Assembly (NCBI RefSeq): GCF_017115105.1
Contig: NZ_JABXKH010000137.1
Coordinates: forward strand, 1-64,000
DNA from: Nostoc sp. NMS2
GTDB lineage: Bacteria; Cyanobacteriota; Cyanobacteriia; Cyanobacteriales; Nostocaceae
Length of the DNA: 64,000 nt
Direction of reading: 5' to 3'
Under the pieces are notes generated by a model. The model was not told where the DNA came from. It did no database searches and saw only the letters and a program-made list of their open reading frames with translations. The translations under genes were made by a program, and so were the position numbers. Below are positions 45,096 to 53,458 of this stretch, one piece after another (within the stretch, counting starts at the first letter, position 1; each line of letters begins with the position of its first letter).

Positions 45096-45419
45096 AGAGG
45101 ATGTTTGAAAAGTTCTTTGGTCGGTAGCAAAACGTTTTAGAACCCCCTAAATCCACGCCACTTGCTTCATTTGGGGAGACCACGCCAGATGCTCCACTAC
45201 AGCGCTTCGCGCATCCTGCGGCGGGGGAGACCCCAAGACCGCAGTGGCTCCCCTTCAAAAGGGGGACTTTGACTCCGGTTCCCCCTTTTTTAAGGGGGGT
45301 TAGGGGGGATCTAAACGCTGTGAGGCAACTCTCAAAGACTTGTGTATACACAGTAGCCTTTTGAAGGGGGGATCTAGAAGTGCCTAAAATTACAGCCGAC
45401 CACTTTTCAAACAACCTCT
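45096..45419. mobile_element. 324-bp inverted-repeat element with nested inner element
   Basis: Outer ends AGAGGATGTTTGAAAAGT (45096-45113) and its complement (45402-45419) agree at 17 of 18 positions. A second element seems nested inside (about 45123-45356), beginning GTAGCAAAACGTTTTAGAAC and ending AGACTTGTGTATACACAGTAG-like; its ends resemble those of the insertion at 59761-59901. The interior carries GGGGGACTTTGA / CCCCCTTTTTTAAGGGGGG dyads and a CTTCGCGCATCCTGCGGCGG short repeat. No transposase is encoded. Confidence 0.6.
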
Positions 45420-45560
45420 AAAAGCGGATCACTATAGAATTTATATTTTATTTTTGAAAAACTATGTAAAATTCAAAAAGGCTTCTTTTCCGTTGCCTAT
45501 TGCTTGTTAAACCAAGTAACTATGGCTACGCCATGCGCGAACAGCAATCAAAGCGGATTC

Positions 45561-46751
45561 CTATACATTGGCTTTATTCTTCTCGATGGGGACACTCGAT
45601 GTAGGTAAATACTTACGTACTATACTCATTACCTTGTCAGCCACTACAGGTTTAGTAATAAAATCTGTAGAACCGATTACTTTGGCACGAACTCTATCCA
45701 AAAGACCATCACTGCCTGTTAGTATAATCACTGGTGTATTGGTAAAGGCAGATATTCGCCGCAACTGAGTGCAGATTTCATAACCACTGGCAACTGGCAT
45801 AATCAAATCCAAGAAAATTAGGTCTGGTTTATCTTGAATGAGGGTTGGGAGTGCTTGTACAGCATCTTGAATTTTGATAAACCTTAGTCCATTGGAAGTA
45901 ATAATATCCTCTAGCATTTTACAGACTTGAGGGCTATCATCCACGCAGGCCACTAATGGAGCATTCGGTTTCTTTGGTTGTGCAGTGGTAGGCTTATTGT
46001 TGACCTCAGTCACTACTAATGGCATATCAGGTACTTCTACCAATTCGATGATTCCTTTAAGGATATAGGGAAGCAACGAACGGGTGAGTGGTAGTACACT
46101 CTGCTTCATTTTCACGGCTAAATCTAAGAGAGTGAATTTGCCATTGATTAAATTCACAAAGTTTTTGTAGATAGATAGACTTACCATCTGCTGGAGTTGT
46201 TCTGGTCGCCGCAGAAATGGTGCTAAGTCAGGAGAAAAATTTGCTAAACCAGCTTCTGACCAAATTTTCCACGAGTCTTGCATGTGCTTTACAGACATTT
46301 CTGCACTCGTGAAACTCATTGGTGTTTCCAGGATAACTTCTTGGCTGCGATTGCAAGTTATAGAAGCAAAGTTTCCTTGCATGGCTAGGTCAAATAATAG
46401 TTCTGCTATGGTGCTTTCGGCAATTGACTGAATCTGTTCTCTCTGAATTTTCTGTTTTTTATGAAAGATTTCTAGAAGGCAGTAATCCCAGTAATCGACT
46501 GATACATCTTGTAAACGCAACTGCAATTTATCAACATCAATCTGGGGACAATTTTGAGCCATCTGTCTACGCCAACGCCGGCAGGGATGAGTTCCCCCTG
46601 TCGCCCAAACTATGCGTCCCAGGCGATAATAAAAAGTCCATTGACCACCCTTTGAACTTTTAATATTTAATTTGCCATTATATTGCAGTTGAGTACAAGT
46701 TTTAAATTCATTCACTAAGTTATTTGAAAGAAGAAGTTCTGAGTGGGTCAT
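45561..46751 (-). CDS. PatA/PixG-type response regulator
   Basis: Protein of 396 residues. The N-terminal PATAN-type region (about 1-235) has FYYRLGRIVWATGGTHPCRR and WDYCLLEIFHKKQ. A linker leads to a C-terminal receiver (about 267-385) with VACVDDSP, the phospho-acceptor D in LIFLDLIMPVASG and K in DFITKPV. This inverted order (receiver last) defines the PatA/PixG subfamily that controls type IV pilus motors or heterocyst pattern. It is the first gene of the pix-like cluster, but a mobile element and an intrinsic terminator lie between it and the CheY-like gene. Confidence 0.9.
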   Translation of the reverse strand: MTHSELLLSNNLVNEFKTCTQLQYNGKLNIKSSKGGQWTFYYRLGRIVWATGGTHPCRRWRRQMAQNCPQIDVDKLQLRLQDVSVDYWDYCLLEIFHKKQKIQREQIQSIAESTIAELLFDLAMQGNFASITCNRSQEVILETPMSFTSAEMSVKHMQDSWKIWSEAGLANFSPDLAPFLRRPEQLQQMVSLSIYKNFVNLINGKFTLLDLAVKMKQSVLPLTRSLLPYILKGIIELVEVPDMPLVVTEVNNKPTTAQPKKPNAPLVACVDDSPQVCKMLEDIITSNGLRFIKIQDAVQALPTLIQDKPDLIFLDLIMPVASGYEICTQLRRISAFTNTPVIILTGSDGLLDRVRAKVIGSTDFITKPVVADKVMSIVRKYLPTSSVPIEKNKANV

Positions 46752-47320
46752 ACTTTATTCCTTGTATTCAAAAGCCAGTTATTGAAAAACCCACACTAAT
46801 TATATAGTGGTCAGGAGAAACATCAAAAAGTGCAAATACATTTGATATAGGAATCCGATTTGATTAATGAACATACTTGTGTAGGTAGGGAATAGGGAAT
46901 AGGGGACAGAAAAGAAGGGAGTTAGAGGTGTACTGAGTTTTTTCAGAAATTAAATATGAGTCCTATATATAGAAGTCCAAATCAAGTTTATTAAAAGGAA
47001 AGGTGATGGGAAAATAGTAAAAATACTGCTAGTCTGTAAGTTCTATATCATAGAGTTTATTATCGGCAGACTTTATGACTCCAGTGGGTTGCTATAGTTC
47101 ACATCATTAGGATACATTCAGTATTGATACATCATCTTAATAAATTTCATACGGAATTATATCCGTATAAGTTCTGAATTTTTGTTTAAAAGGATTAGTA
47201 GTATTTAGAGATTCTTACTTTAATTATTGAGATTGGCTATGAACGGTAAAAATATTTATCTCAATTTATATTGATTAATGTAAGTCAATTGAAGTAAGAT
47301 TTTCTAGGGAATATTATCTT
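46752..47320. other. Long spacer upstream of the PatA-type gene
   Basis: No gene is supported. The DNA is AT-rich. It has to contain the promoter of the minus-strand PatA-type gene, but no motif could be fixed. Confidence 0.4.
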
Positions 47321-47358
47321 AAAAAAAGGTGTGCTGCTCAGACAAGTAGCAGCCACCT
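47321..47358 (-). terminator. Intrinsic terminator of murQ
   Basis: AGGTGTGCTGCT (47327-47338) pairs with AGCAGCCACCT (47348-47358) with a single bulge. On the minus strand the stem is followed by seven T residues. It lies 28 bp after the murQ stop codon. Confidence 0.75.
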
Positions 47359-47385
47359 ACAGAGTATTTATTTAGGAAAATGTCT

Positions 47386-48312
47386 TTAAGGTTGGTTGTG
47401 ATTTTGATAGCTCATGACAGCTGCCCGAAGATTACTTTGGTGTTCTGAAAGAAGCCGATCGCCATCCTCTTTTTCCAAGCCAGTCCAGTGCATTAATAAT
47501 GCTAGTTTAACCCACTTGCCACTACGTTCTAATAAAAAACCAGCACCTTCCCGACTTAAGCCTGTGAGGTCTTGCAATATTCGCAAAGCGCGATCGCGTA
47601 ACTTTTGATTTGTGACTGCCACATCGACCATGCGATTGCCATAAACCTTACCTAGTTTAACCATTACTCCAGTAGAAAGCATATTTAAAGCTAACTTCGT
47701 GGCTGTACCAGCTTTCAGGCGAGTTGAACCAGCGATGATTTCTGGCCCTGTCAATAGGCGAATGTCAATATCGGCATCAAAGCTAACTTGTTCAGCCGGA
47801 ACACAGGCGATAAAAATAGTACTGGCTCCCCGTTGACGAGCAGCATGAAGGGCACCGTGGACATAAGGCGTTGTCCCACCAGCAGTAATACCGACGACTA
47901 CATCTAGCTGGGTAATGTGTCGCCCAGCGATCGCAGCTTCGCCATCTTCGATGCTATCTTCTAAATCCTCCGAACTGCGTACCAGCGCACCCGCACCACC
48001 AGCAATAATCCCCTGTACCAACTCTGGGGGGGTACAAAAAGTAGGTGGACACTCAGCAGCATCTAGCACCCCTAACCTGCCACTTGTGCCCGCACCAATG
48101 TAAAATAAGCGTCCCCCGTGACGCAAACGCTCTGCGGTGCTATCAATCGCTTCAGCCAATTGAACTTTCGCCGCCGCAACCGCCGCAACTGCTTTTTGAT
48201 CTTCGCTATTAAACAGTTCTACTAATTCCAGAGAACTGAGCTGGTCTAAGTTAAGACTGTTAGGATTTACCAGCTCGGTTAAAAGATGCCCACGTTCTTG
48301 CAAGTTTGTCAT
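47386..48312 (-). CDS. murQ: N-acetylmuramic acid 6-phosphate etherase
   Basis: SIS-domain enzyme of 308 residues that splits the lactyl ether of MurNAc-6-phosphate to GlcNAc-6-phosphate and lactate in peptidoglycan recycling. The GAGTSGRLGVLDAAECPPTF motif at about residues 73-92 and GITAGGTTPYVHGA at about 141-154 form the sugar-phosphate site. EIIAGSTRLKAGTATKLALN is also intact. Length and sequence are typical. It stands alone, with no MurNAc kinase (anmK) or transporter beside it. Confidence 0.95.
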   Translation of the reverse strand: MTNLQERGHLLTELVNPNSLNLDQLSSLELVELFNSEDQKAVAAVAAAKVQLAEAIDSTAERLRHGGRLFYIGAGTSGRLGVLDAAECPPTFCTPPELVQGIIAGGAGALVRSSEDLEDSIEDGEAAIAGRHITQLDVVVGITAGGTTPYVHGALHAARQRGASTIFIACVPAEQVSFDADIDIRLLTGPEIIAGSTRLKAGTATKLALNMLSTGVMVKLGKVYGNRMVDVAVTNQKLRDRALRILQDLTGLSREGAGFLLERSGKWVKLALLMHWTGLEKEDGDRLLSEHQSNLRAAVMSYQNHNQP

Positions 48313-48354
48313 TTATCCTTATGTTCTTTGTCCGTTGTCCTTTGTCATTAGTCA

Positions 48355-48417
48355 GTTAGCGATCAATGACCAATGACCAATGACCAATGACCAATGACCA
48401 ATGACTAATGACTAATT
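48355..48417. repeat. ATGACCA heptamer tandem repeat
   Basis: About seven consecutive ATGACCA/ATGACTA units between the DUF3110 gene and murQ. They are short tandemly repeated heptamers, not CRISPR repeats, since there are no spacers. Confidence 0.8.
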
Positions 48418-48862
48418 AAAGTAATCCTTCCAATTTGCGACGCATCTTCTCTAGTTCGGAATCAGATAATTCTGGTTCTTCTAGTGGCTGTTGATCGAGA
48501 GGGAAGGTGTCTTCAACAGTATCCTCCTTCTGGGCGTTTGCTTGCCAGTCAGTTTGTTCTACATTCAGTTCTGGGACTTTACTGATTAAAGGGCTGTTTT
48601 CTGGGATGATTTCCCATTCATATCCAGCGCTTTCGCAAAATTCCTTGATTTCCTCAGCATCCATTGGCTCTGGTGTCGGTGAGGGGAAATCCTGAGCTTC
48701 CAGCATTAGGGCAAAGCGCGTGGCATCGTCTTCTGACTCGAACATCAGAATTTTATTGCGTAGCTTGCCGCCGTAGGCATCGCCCTCTCGAACCGTGTGA
48801 ATCCCCTCATTTTCCGTTCGAGCATTAAAAATCAACACAAAAACACGCATTGGTGTAATCAT
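48416..48862 (-). CDS. DUF3110 domain protein
   Basis: Soluble protein of 148 residues. The N-terminal half (about 5-85) is the cyanobacterial/plastid DUF3110 domain: MRVFVLIFNARTENEGIHTV, then FESEDDATRFALMLEAQDFP. The C-terminal part is acidic and low in complexity, ending in a helical SELEKMRRKLEGLL. Function unknown. The second Met (residue 5, 48850) may be the real start since homology begins there. Confidence 0.82.
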   Translation of the reverse strand: MITPMRVFVLIFNARTENEGIHTVREGDAYGGKLRNKILMFESEDDATRFALMLEAQDFPSPTPEPMDAEEIKEFCESAGYEWEIIPENSPLISKVPELNVEQTDWQANAQKEDTVEDTFPLDQQPLEEPELSDSELEKMRRKLEGLL

Positions 48863-49030
48863 CTGTCTTTTTTAAGGTCTATTCATATTAAAGTTCTAGA
48901 TTGTGCCTCAAGGAAAGTCACAGGAACAATTTTCAGTCTATTCAGATTTTCCTGAAAACGCCAAGAACCGGATTTGGAATTATGAACTAAATATCTGATT
49001 TGTAGTTTGTATGTAGGACTACAGTAGTAA

Positions 49031-50104
49031 TTAACTATTTCTGTTATGTGTGATTTTCGGGACACGGGATATTCTAGATATACTGAGCGACCACCAAGCT
49101 AGATGGGTAAATTGGGCGCACTCAAACCAAGTGAAGGTAAAAACGAGGTAAGCAATGAAGACTGCTTCAATTCCCCGGTAAGGTGATTTGATGACCTGCC
49201 ACAGACACCATCCCAACAGGACTAGGTACGATGCCATCCCCAGTAACCCTACTGATAAAGTTGTATCTAAAATTAGATTGTGCGCTTTAGTTGTGGGTAG
49301 TTGTGCAGTTTTTATTTGGCCATTTTCGTCTTGGTAGTCGAAACTAAAATCACCCAAGCGAATTACTTTAGTTATTTTTATGCCGGGGCGCACATGGGAA
49401 TAAGCAGTGCCGAAACCATCCATTCCCCATCCGAGTAAGGGACGGAGACTAATTCTATAGTTGGCCATCTGCCACAGATCAACGCGGTTTGATGTGATTT
49501 GTTTAATCAGAGGTAAATTATTCATCTGCCTAGTGCTGGTAGCGATGCCAATTATGAGCAGACATACCAGTGTTGCGGGGACTAAAAGCTTACAATGCTT
49601 CCGTCCTAATAAGTAGATAGTCGCTACCAGTAAGGCTAATAATCCCGCCCTGGTTTGAGTGAGTAGCAAAGCTGGGATAATTATGATGCCAGCAGTTGCA
49701 GCCAGACGTGTGTTTATCCATTGCCATTGCCAACCGACAAGTGTCATCACTGCTACTGCTGCTAGGACAAATGAAGCATGACCGCGATGGGAATACAAGC
49801 CAATCGGTTGCTGATTTTGAAAAATGGTACTCCGCAGAATGTTGGACTGGAGCAATTGCCCTGTTGTGGCGGTGTAGTCAATTCGCCAGTTAATGGCTTG
49901 GGGAAATATGCTGATGGCAAGGATGACACCGCCAATTACTAAACCAATAAGTTGAGAACGGGCTAGTTCTGGGTGTAGTCTGAGTAGTAGGTTATTGCTA
50001 AGGGTGAAGATGGCGATTAGCAGCCAGTACAGCAAGCCGTCGTCCATCTGTTCTTGACCGAATAGCGATCGCCAGGGAAAAGGACTAGCGAGAGTTGCAA
50101 TCAA
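49031..50104 (-). CDS. O-antigen ligase family (Wzy_C) protein, 5'-truncated
   Basis: Integral membrane protein; 357 residues from a TTG start at 50104. The Wzy_C signature is present: LYSHRGHASFVLAAVAVMTL, LLLTQTRAGLLALLV and RPLLGWGMDGFGTAYSHVRP, with the large periplasmic loop carrying TTKAHNLILDTT. Members join or polymerise surface polysaccharide. The same frame is open upstream to 50266 and still encodes family-like sequence (WTQPKVFAISL, ILWENRE), but that stretch has no ATG, GTG or TTG. The first helix is thus missing: the gene meets the end of the PEP-CTERM gene in a joint near 50255. The protein is probably non-functional or starts internally. Confidence 0.75.
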   Translation of the reverse strand: MIATLASPFPWRSLFGQEQMDDGLLYWLLIAIFTLSNNLLLRLHPELARSQLIGLVIGGVILAISIFPQAINWRIDYTATTGQLLQSNILRSTIFQNQQPIGLYSHRGHASFVLAAVAVMTLVGWQWQWINTRLAATAGIIIIPALLLTQTRAGLLALLVATIYLLGRKHCKLLVPATLVCLLIIGIATSTRQMNNLPLIKQITSNRVDLWQMANYRISLRPLLGWGMDGFGTAYSHVRPGIKITKVIRLGDFSFDYQDENGQIKTAQLPTTKAHNLILDTTLSVGLLGMASYLVLLGWCLWQVIKSPYRGIEAVFIAYLVFTFTWFECAQFTHLAWWSLSISRISRVPKITHNRNS

Positions 50105-50216
50105 CCCAATTCCTAAGAATATTTCCCACAGCAGTCTGTTGATTTTCCAACTTTGGGGCAGCTTTAGGTCTTCCCTGTTTTCCCAGAGGATTAAAAAGTT
50201 GAGTATGCAGATAAGG

Positions 50217-51796
50217 CTAATGGCAAATACTTTTGGTTGAGTCCAGATTTCCCCACGCGATGAGTACTAATAGTCCTAATGCAGATGTAGGTTCGGGGGT
50301 AGAGACGGGCGATTCTGAATCATCTTCATCAGGATTCCAGCCATCATCACCGAGATTAAAAGATAATAGTTCCTCATTTCCCATTAAGAATGCCTCATCA
50401 TAAAGGAATGAGATATCCTCATATTCTGTTAAGAATGTTTCATCATCTATAAATGAGGTATCCTCATATTCTGTTAAGAATGTTTCATTATCGAGAAATG
50501 ATGAACTGTCGTTTTCCACGTAGTCACTTACAGAAGGGGGAGGGCAAAGATTTTTAGATGTCCAAGGGTCAGTAAAAACTGATGGAAGACAACTAGAATA
50601 AGAAATATTAAAAATTCCATCATTTGTACCTATAAACCTAGAAGATTCAGGAAAAGATAGACGATTTTCCCCACAAGCAGGCGCATAATAATTTGGATTG
50701 GGATTGGCATCCGGATAATCGAAATAAGGGTTTTTTTGTCCAACGAAAAACCAGCCTGGATTATCGCATTTAGCTTTCACCACAAGTCTTACAGGCTTGT
50801 CGCGAAGAATGGCAGACATAGCCCATGCTTTGTAATCTAACGGTTCTGGAGGTGGTAAAGGTATTGAAGGTGAAGGTGATGGTTGAGATGTAGAACAGCC
50901 ACCGCCACCACTACCAGGGTTACAAACTAGATCAGGAATTTTAGGAATGGGAATAGGTATTGGCTCAAATTTAGGTATTTCGGGTATGCCTATAGGTATA
51001 GGTATGGGTAAGGGATTTTTACGACGATATACTCTGTTTATCCAACCCCATCTGATTCCGTTGTAAATTGTTACTTCTCTTTCTGCTGTTTCCTCAACTA
51101 AGTAAAGTTCAGCAAACCAGGTGTGAGGGTTTTTGGCATCAGGTCTATAAGGTCTGTCAAAGGCAGAAAATTCGCTTTTCCCACTCAAGGCATCACGTTC
51201 GTTTCCACCACGATAATATGGGTTAGCATTCTGATATGGAGGGATATCTATTCCATCGTACCGGACACCGTGTAAATTTTCGTTTTCAGAAACGCTTTGT
51301 TGTTCATCATATATAGTATGATTGTTGACTATATGTTGAATCCAATGAATTTTTCCTTGTTCTGGTTTTGGATCTGTTTTCTTGGGATTATACTTTATAT
51401 TAATATTAGCTCCTACTCCGCCTCGTATGTGATTTTTTGGATTCGGATCTTCTTTTGCACAAAGAGTTTGAGCACCGCAGCCATAGTAATTAGAAATTTC
51501 AAAATTACCATATAAGTTCTTCTTGGAAGATTCAAAATTCCAGCCTTGCCACCTAACATCATTCTTGAACATATTGAGGAAAGCTCTTGTCCCACCTAAC
51601 TGAATAGGGGCAACGTATCTAGGTGACAAAAAAGTTGTACCTGTGGTACTAGCATCTATAACGTAGGGTACTGTAGGATCGTAACGAGAGATAGCACCTT
51701 TTCCAAACTTAAGAGTAAAGCCCATGCCGACTGGTTTGTCAGTGCCACTAGCAAATTTGTTGCTAAAAAAATTAGAAAGTATGATGTTTTACGCAT
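50217..51796 (-). pseudogene. PEP-CTERM surface protein gene with frameshift and lost C-terminus
   Basis: The long frame (51725 to 50217, 502 residues) lacks a signal peptide. A complete one (MRKTSYFLIFLATNLLVALT ... SAWA) starts at 51796 in another frame; adding one T to the TTT run at about 51721 would join it to FTLKFGKGAISRYD. Mature features are a Pro-rich PIPIPIG/PIPKIP region, then three near-repeats of FLTEYEDTSFIDDET. The end reads STPEPTSALGLLVLIAWG, the start of a PEP-CTERM anchor, but then becomes NLDSTKSICH. That tail is an out-of-frame reading of O-antigen ligase sequence, so the arginine-rich end is absent. Both ends of the gene are therefore damaged. Confidence 0.7.
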
Positions 51797-51894
51797 TTTT
51801 TATTATGTCCTAGATATCAAGTTTCTAATAAATATCAGCCATGATCATGAAATTAGCGAAAAAAGTAAAAACTAATTTCATAACTGGCTCAATT

Positions 51895-52551
51895 TCATGA
51901 CTGCACTAATTGAATCTCCACAAGTGGAGTTAGGACCTCTCCAGTCCAAATATTTTGTACTATTCTTTGTAAGATGATTGGTTCAATCCACCGAGAAAGA
52001 TCCTCAATACCTTCACGGAATTCATGATACTTAAACCGAAATTTATATGTACCTGGATACAGTGGGGAAAAACTATAAATGTCTTGATCTGGAAAAGGGA
52101 TATTCAAAATCAACTCTCGGTCACGCTTTTTCTTCCGGTTCTGTATCCAAAAGAGAAAGGCATCTCGATAGAGTGTTACTGCTCTTCCTGGTATTAACAG
52201 CACATAATCAGATTCAATTGGTGGGTTAAATCGCTCACAGCCGATACCTGTTTGGATTAATTGGTTATCTGGTGCGATCATTTCTGGAAACATAGAGTAA
52301 AAATTCGATGAAAAATAAAAGGGTGTTTGCGTATTATTAGTAATCCGAATACCAAGCTCTACAGGAGTACGAACACCGCGCTTGGCTTCTGGAATGGTTA
52401 ATACCCTCTGTGATACCACAGTTTCAAACCTGACATTATCCACTTCAACGGCATTACTCTCATTCGATTCAAAAGATGTCATTTTGGTTACCCTCTCTAT
52501 TTCCAGATTTTCATACGCAGTCAAATTTATTGGCGTATGGCTTAATCCCAT
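51895..52551 (-). CDS. Protein of unknown function, beta-rich
   Basis: Up to 218 residues; I do not recognise the family. The sequence is rich in predicted beta strands (VVSQRVLTIPEAKRGVRTPV, ELGIRITNNTQTPFYFSSN, LYPGTYKFRFKYHEFREG) and looks like an immunoglobulin-type fold, as in proteins that measure or bind surfaces. No signal peptide or membrane segment. An internal ATG at 52482 (MTSFESNESN) is preceded by a GAGAGGG ribosome-binding site and is a better start than 52551. It lies upstream of, and on the same strand as, the decayed PEP-CTERM gene. Confidence 0.55.
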   Translation of the reverse strand: MGLSHTPINLTAYENLEIERVTKMTSFESNESNAVEVDNVRFETVVSQRVLTIPEAKRGVRTPVELGIRITNNTQTPFYFSSNFYSMFPEMIAPDNQLIQTGIGCERFNPPIESDYVLLIPGRAVTLYRDAFLFWIQNRKKKRDRELILNIPFPDQDIYSFSPLYPGTYKFRFKYHEFREGIEDLSRWIEPIILQRIVQNIWTGEVLTPLVEIQLVQS

Positions 52552-53458
52552 TGTCCTGAAAAAGAATGATGATTTGTTGTCAAATACAGATTTTTAGAAA
52601 TATTTTTGCCCTTTGCTTCATCTCACCAAGGCAACAATATTAATATTCTCTTAAATGCAGGGCAATCACTTTCTCTAAAAGCTTTATATAAATCTTCTTT
52701 ATTTGAAGATTCACAAATGGATAGTAGATGCATAAATTAAATTTATCAATGAGGCAAAACTATTCATTGCTGTACTTCGGCGCTACAGCGAATCAGAAAG
52801 CATTAAGATAAATGTAGGCTTATTTTGGAGTATGTGATAACCCAATATTTACTGAACTAGTAAAACAGCATCTACTGAATTACTAAACCAAACTTTATGA
52901 AATTAATCTAAAGTAAATGAGAACGAAAGAGTTTAATTTTAAAAAATCAAGAGAAAGCGGAGTATTAATGATACATTTAGTTTGTTGGTCTTAATTGAAA
53001 TGTATAAAGTCGTCTGGTTATCTTAGATGGTCTTTATGAAGATAGCCGCGATCGCGTAAGAAAGGTGTACAACAGCATTGGCTAAGGTTCCATTGGCAAT
53101 CAGTCAGCTTGGAAGGTGCTGAAAGTTCCAAGCTGTTGAATCAAAGGTACATCTCTTTCAATGTCTTGTAACTGCCAAATCCTGACTAACACGCGATCGC
53201 TCTTGCGGGTTAATCTGGAACTGAATGCTTTGCAGTAGGCACTTCTTTCGCGCCGATGTCATCATAGCCATATAATCCGACTAAGAAGCGATCGCTAATA
53301 GTAGATTATGTTTGGCGATCGCTCCAAGCAAATACCGTAACTCAACTAATGAGGTATTGGGTTTAGTTGGCGTATCCTGGAAATGGCATACTGAATCAAT
53401 GTGTCAGTTAATGCTTGTCTGTGCCAGCGACATCCGGCAATTAATACAGTGAAAGCAA
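52552..53458. other. Long spacer upstream of tamB with HIP1 sites and an unidentified relic
   Basis: No intact gene is supported over 907 bp. The left part is AT-rich. From about 53040 the DNA has four GCGATCGC-like HIP1 sites within 300 bp and, on the minus strand, interrupted open stretches (KPNTSLVELRYLLGAIAKHN, GLYGYDDIGAKE) at about 53140-53420. These look like remains of one gene broken by stops and frameshifts. The family was not recognised. Confidence 0.4.

Noticed and set aside
45055-45414. 119-residue open frame in the phototaxis cluster spacer
   Set aside because: It lies wholly within an inverted-repeat mobile element and is repeat-derived.
48355-48417. Tandem ATGACCA units as a possible CRISPR array
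   Set aside because: The units are contiguous heptamers with no spacers; they are short tandemly repeated repeats common in these genomes.
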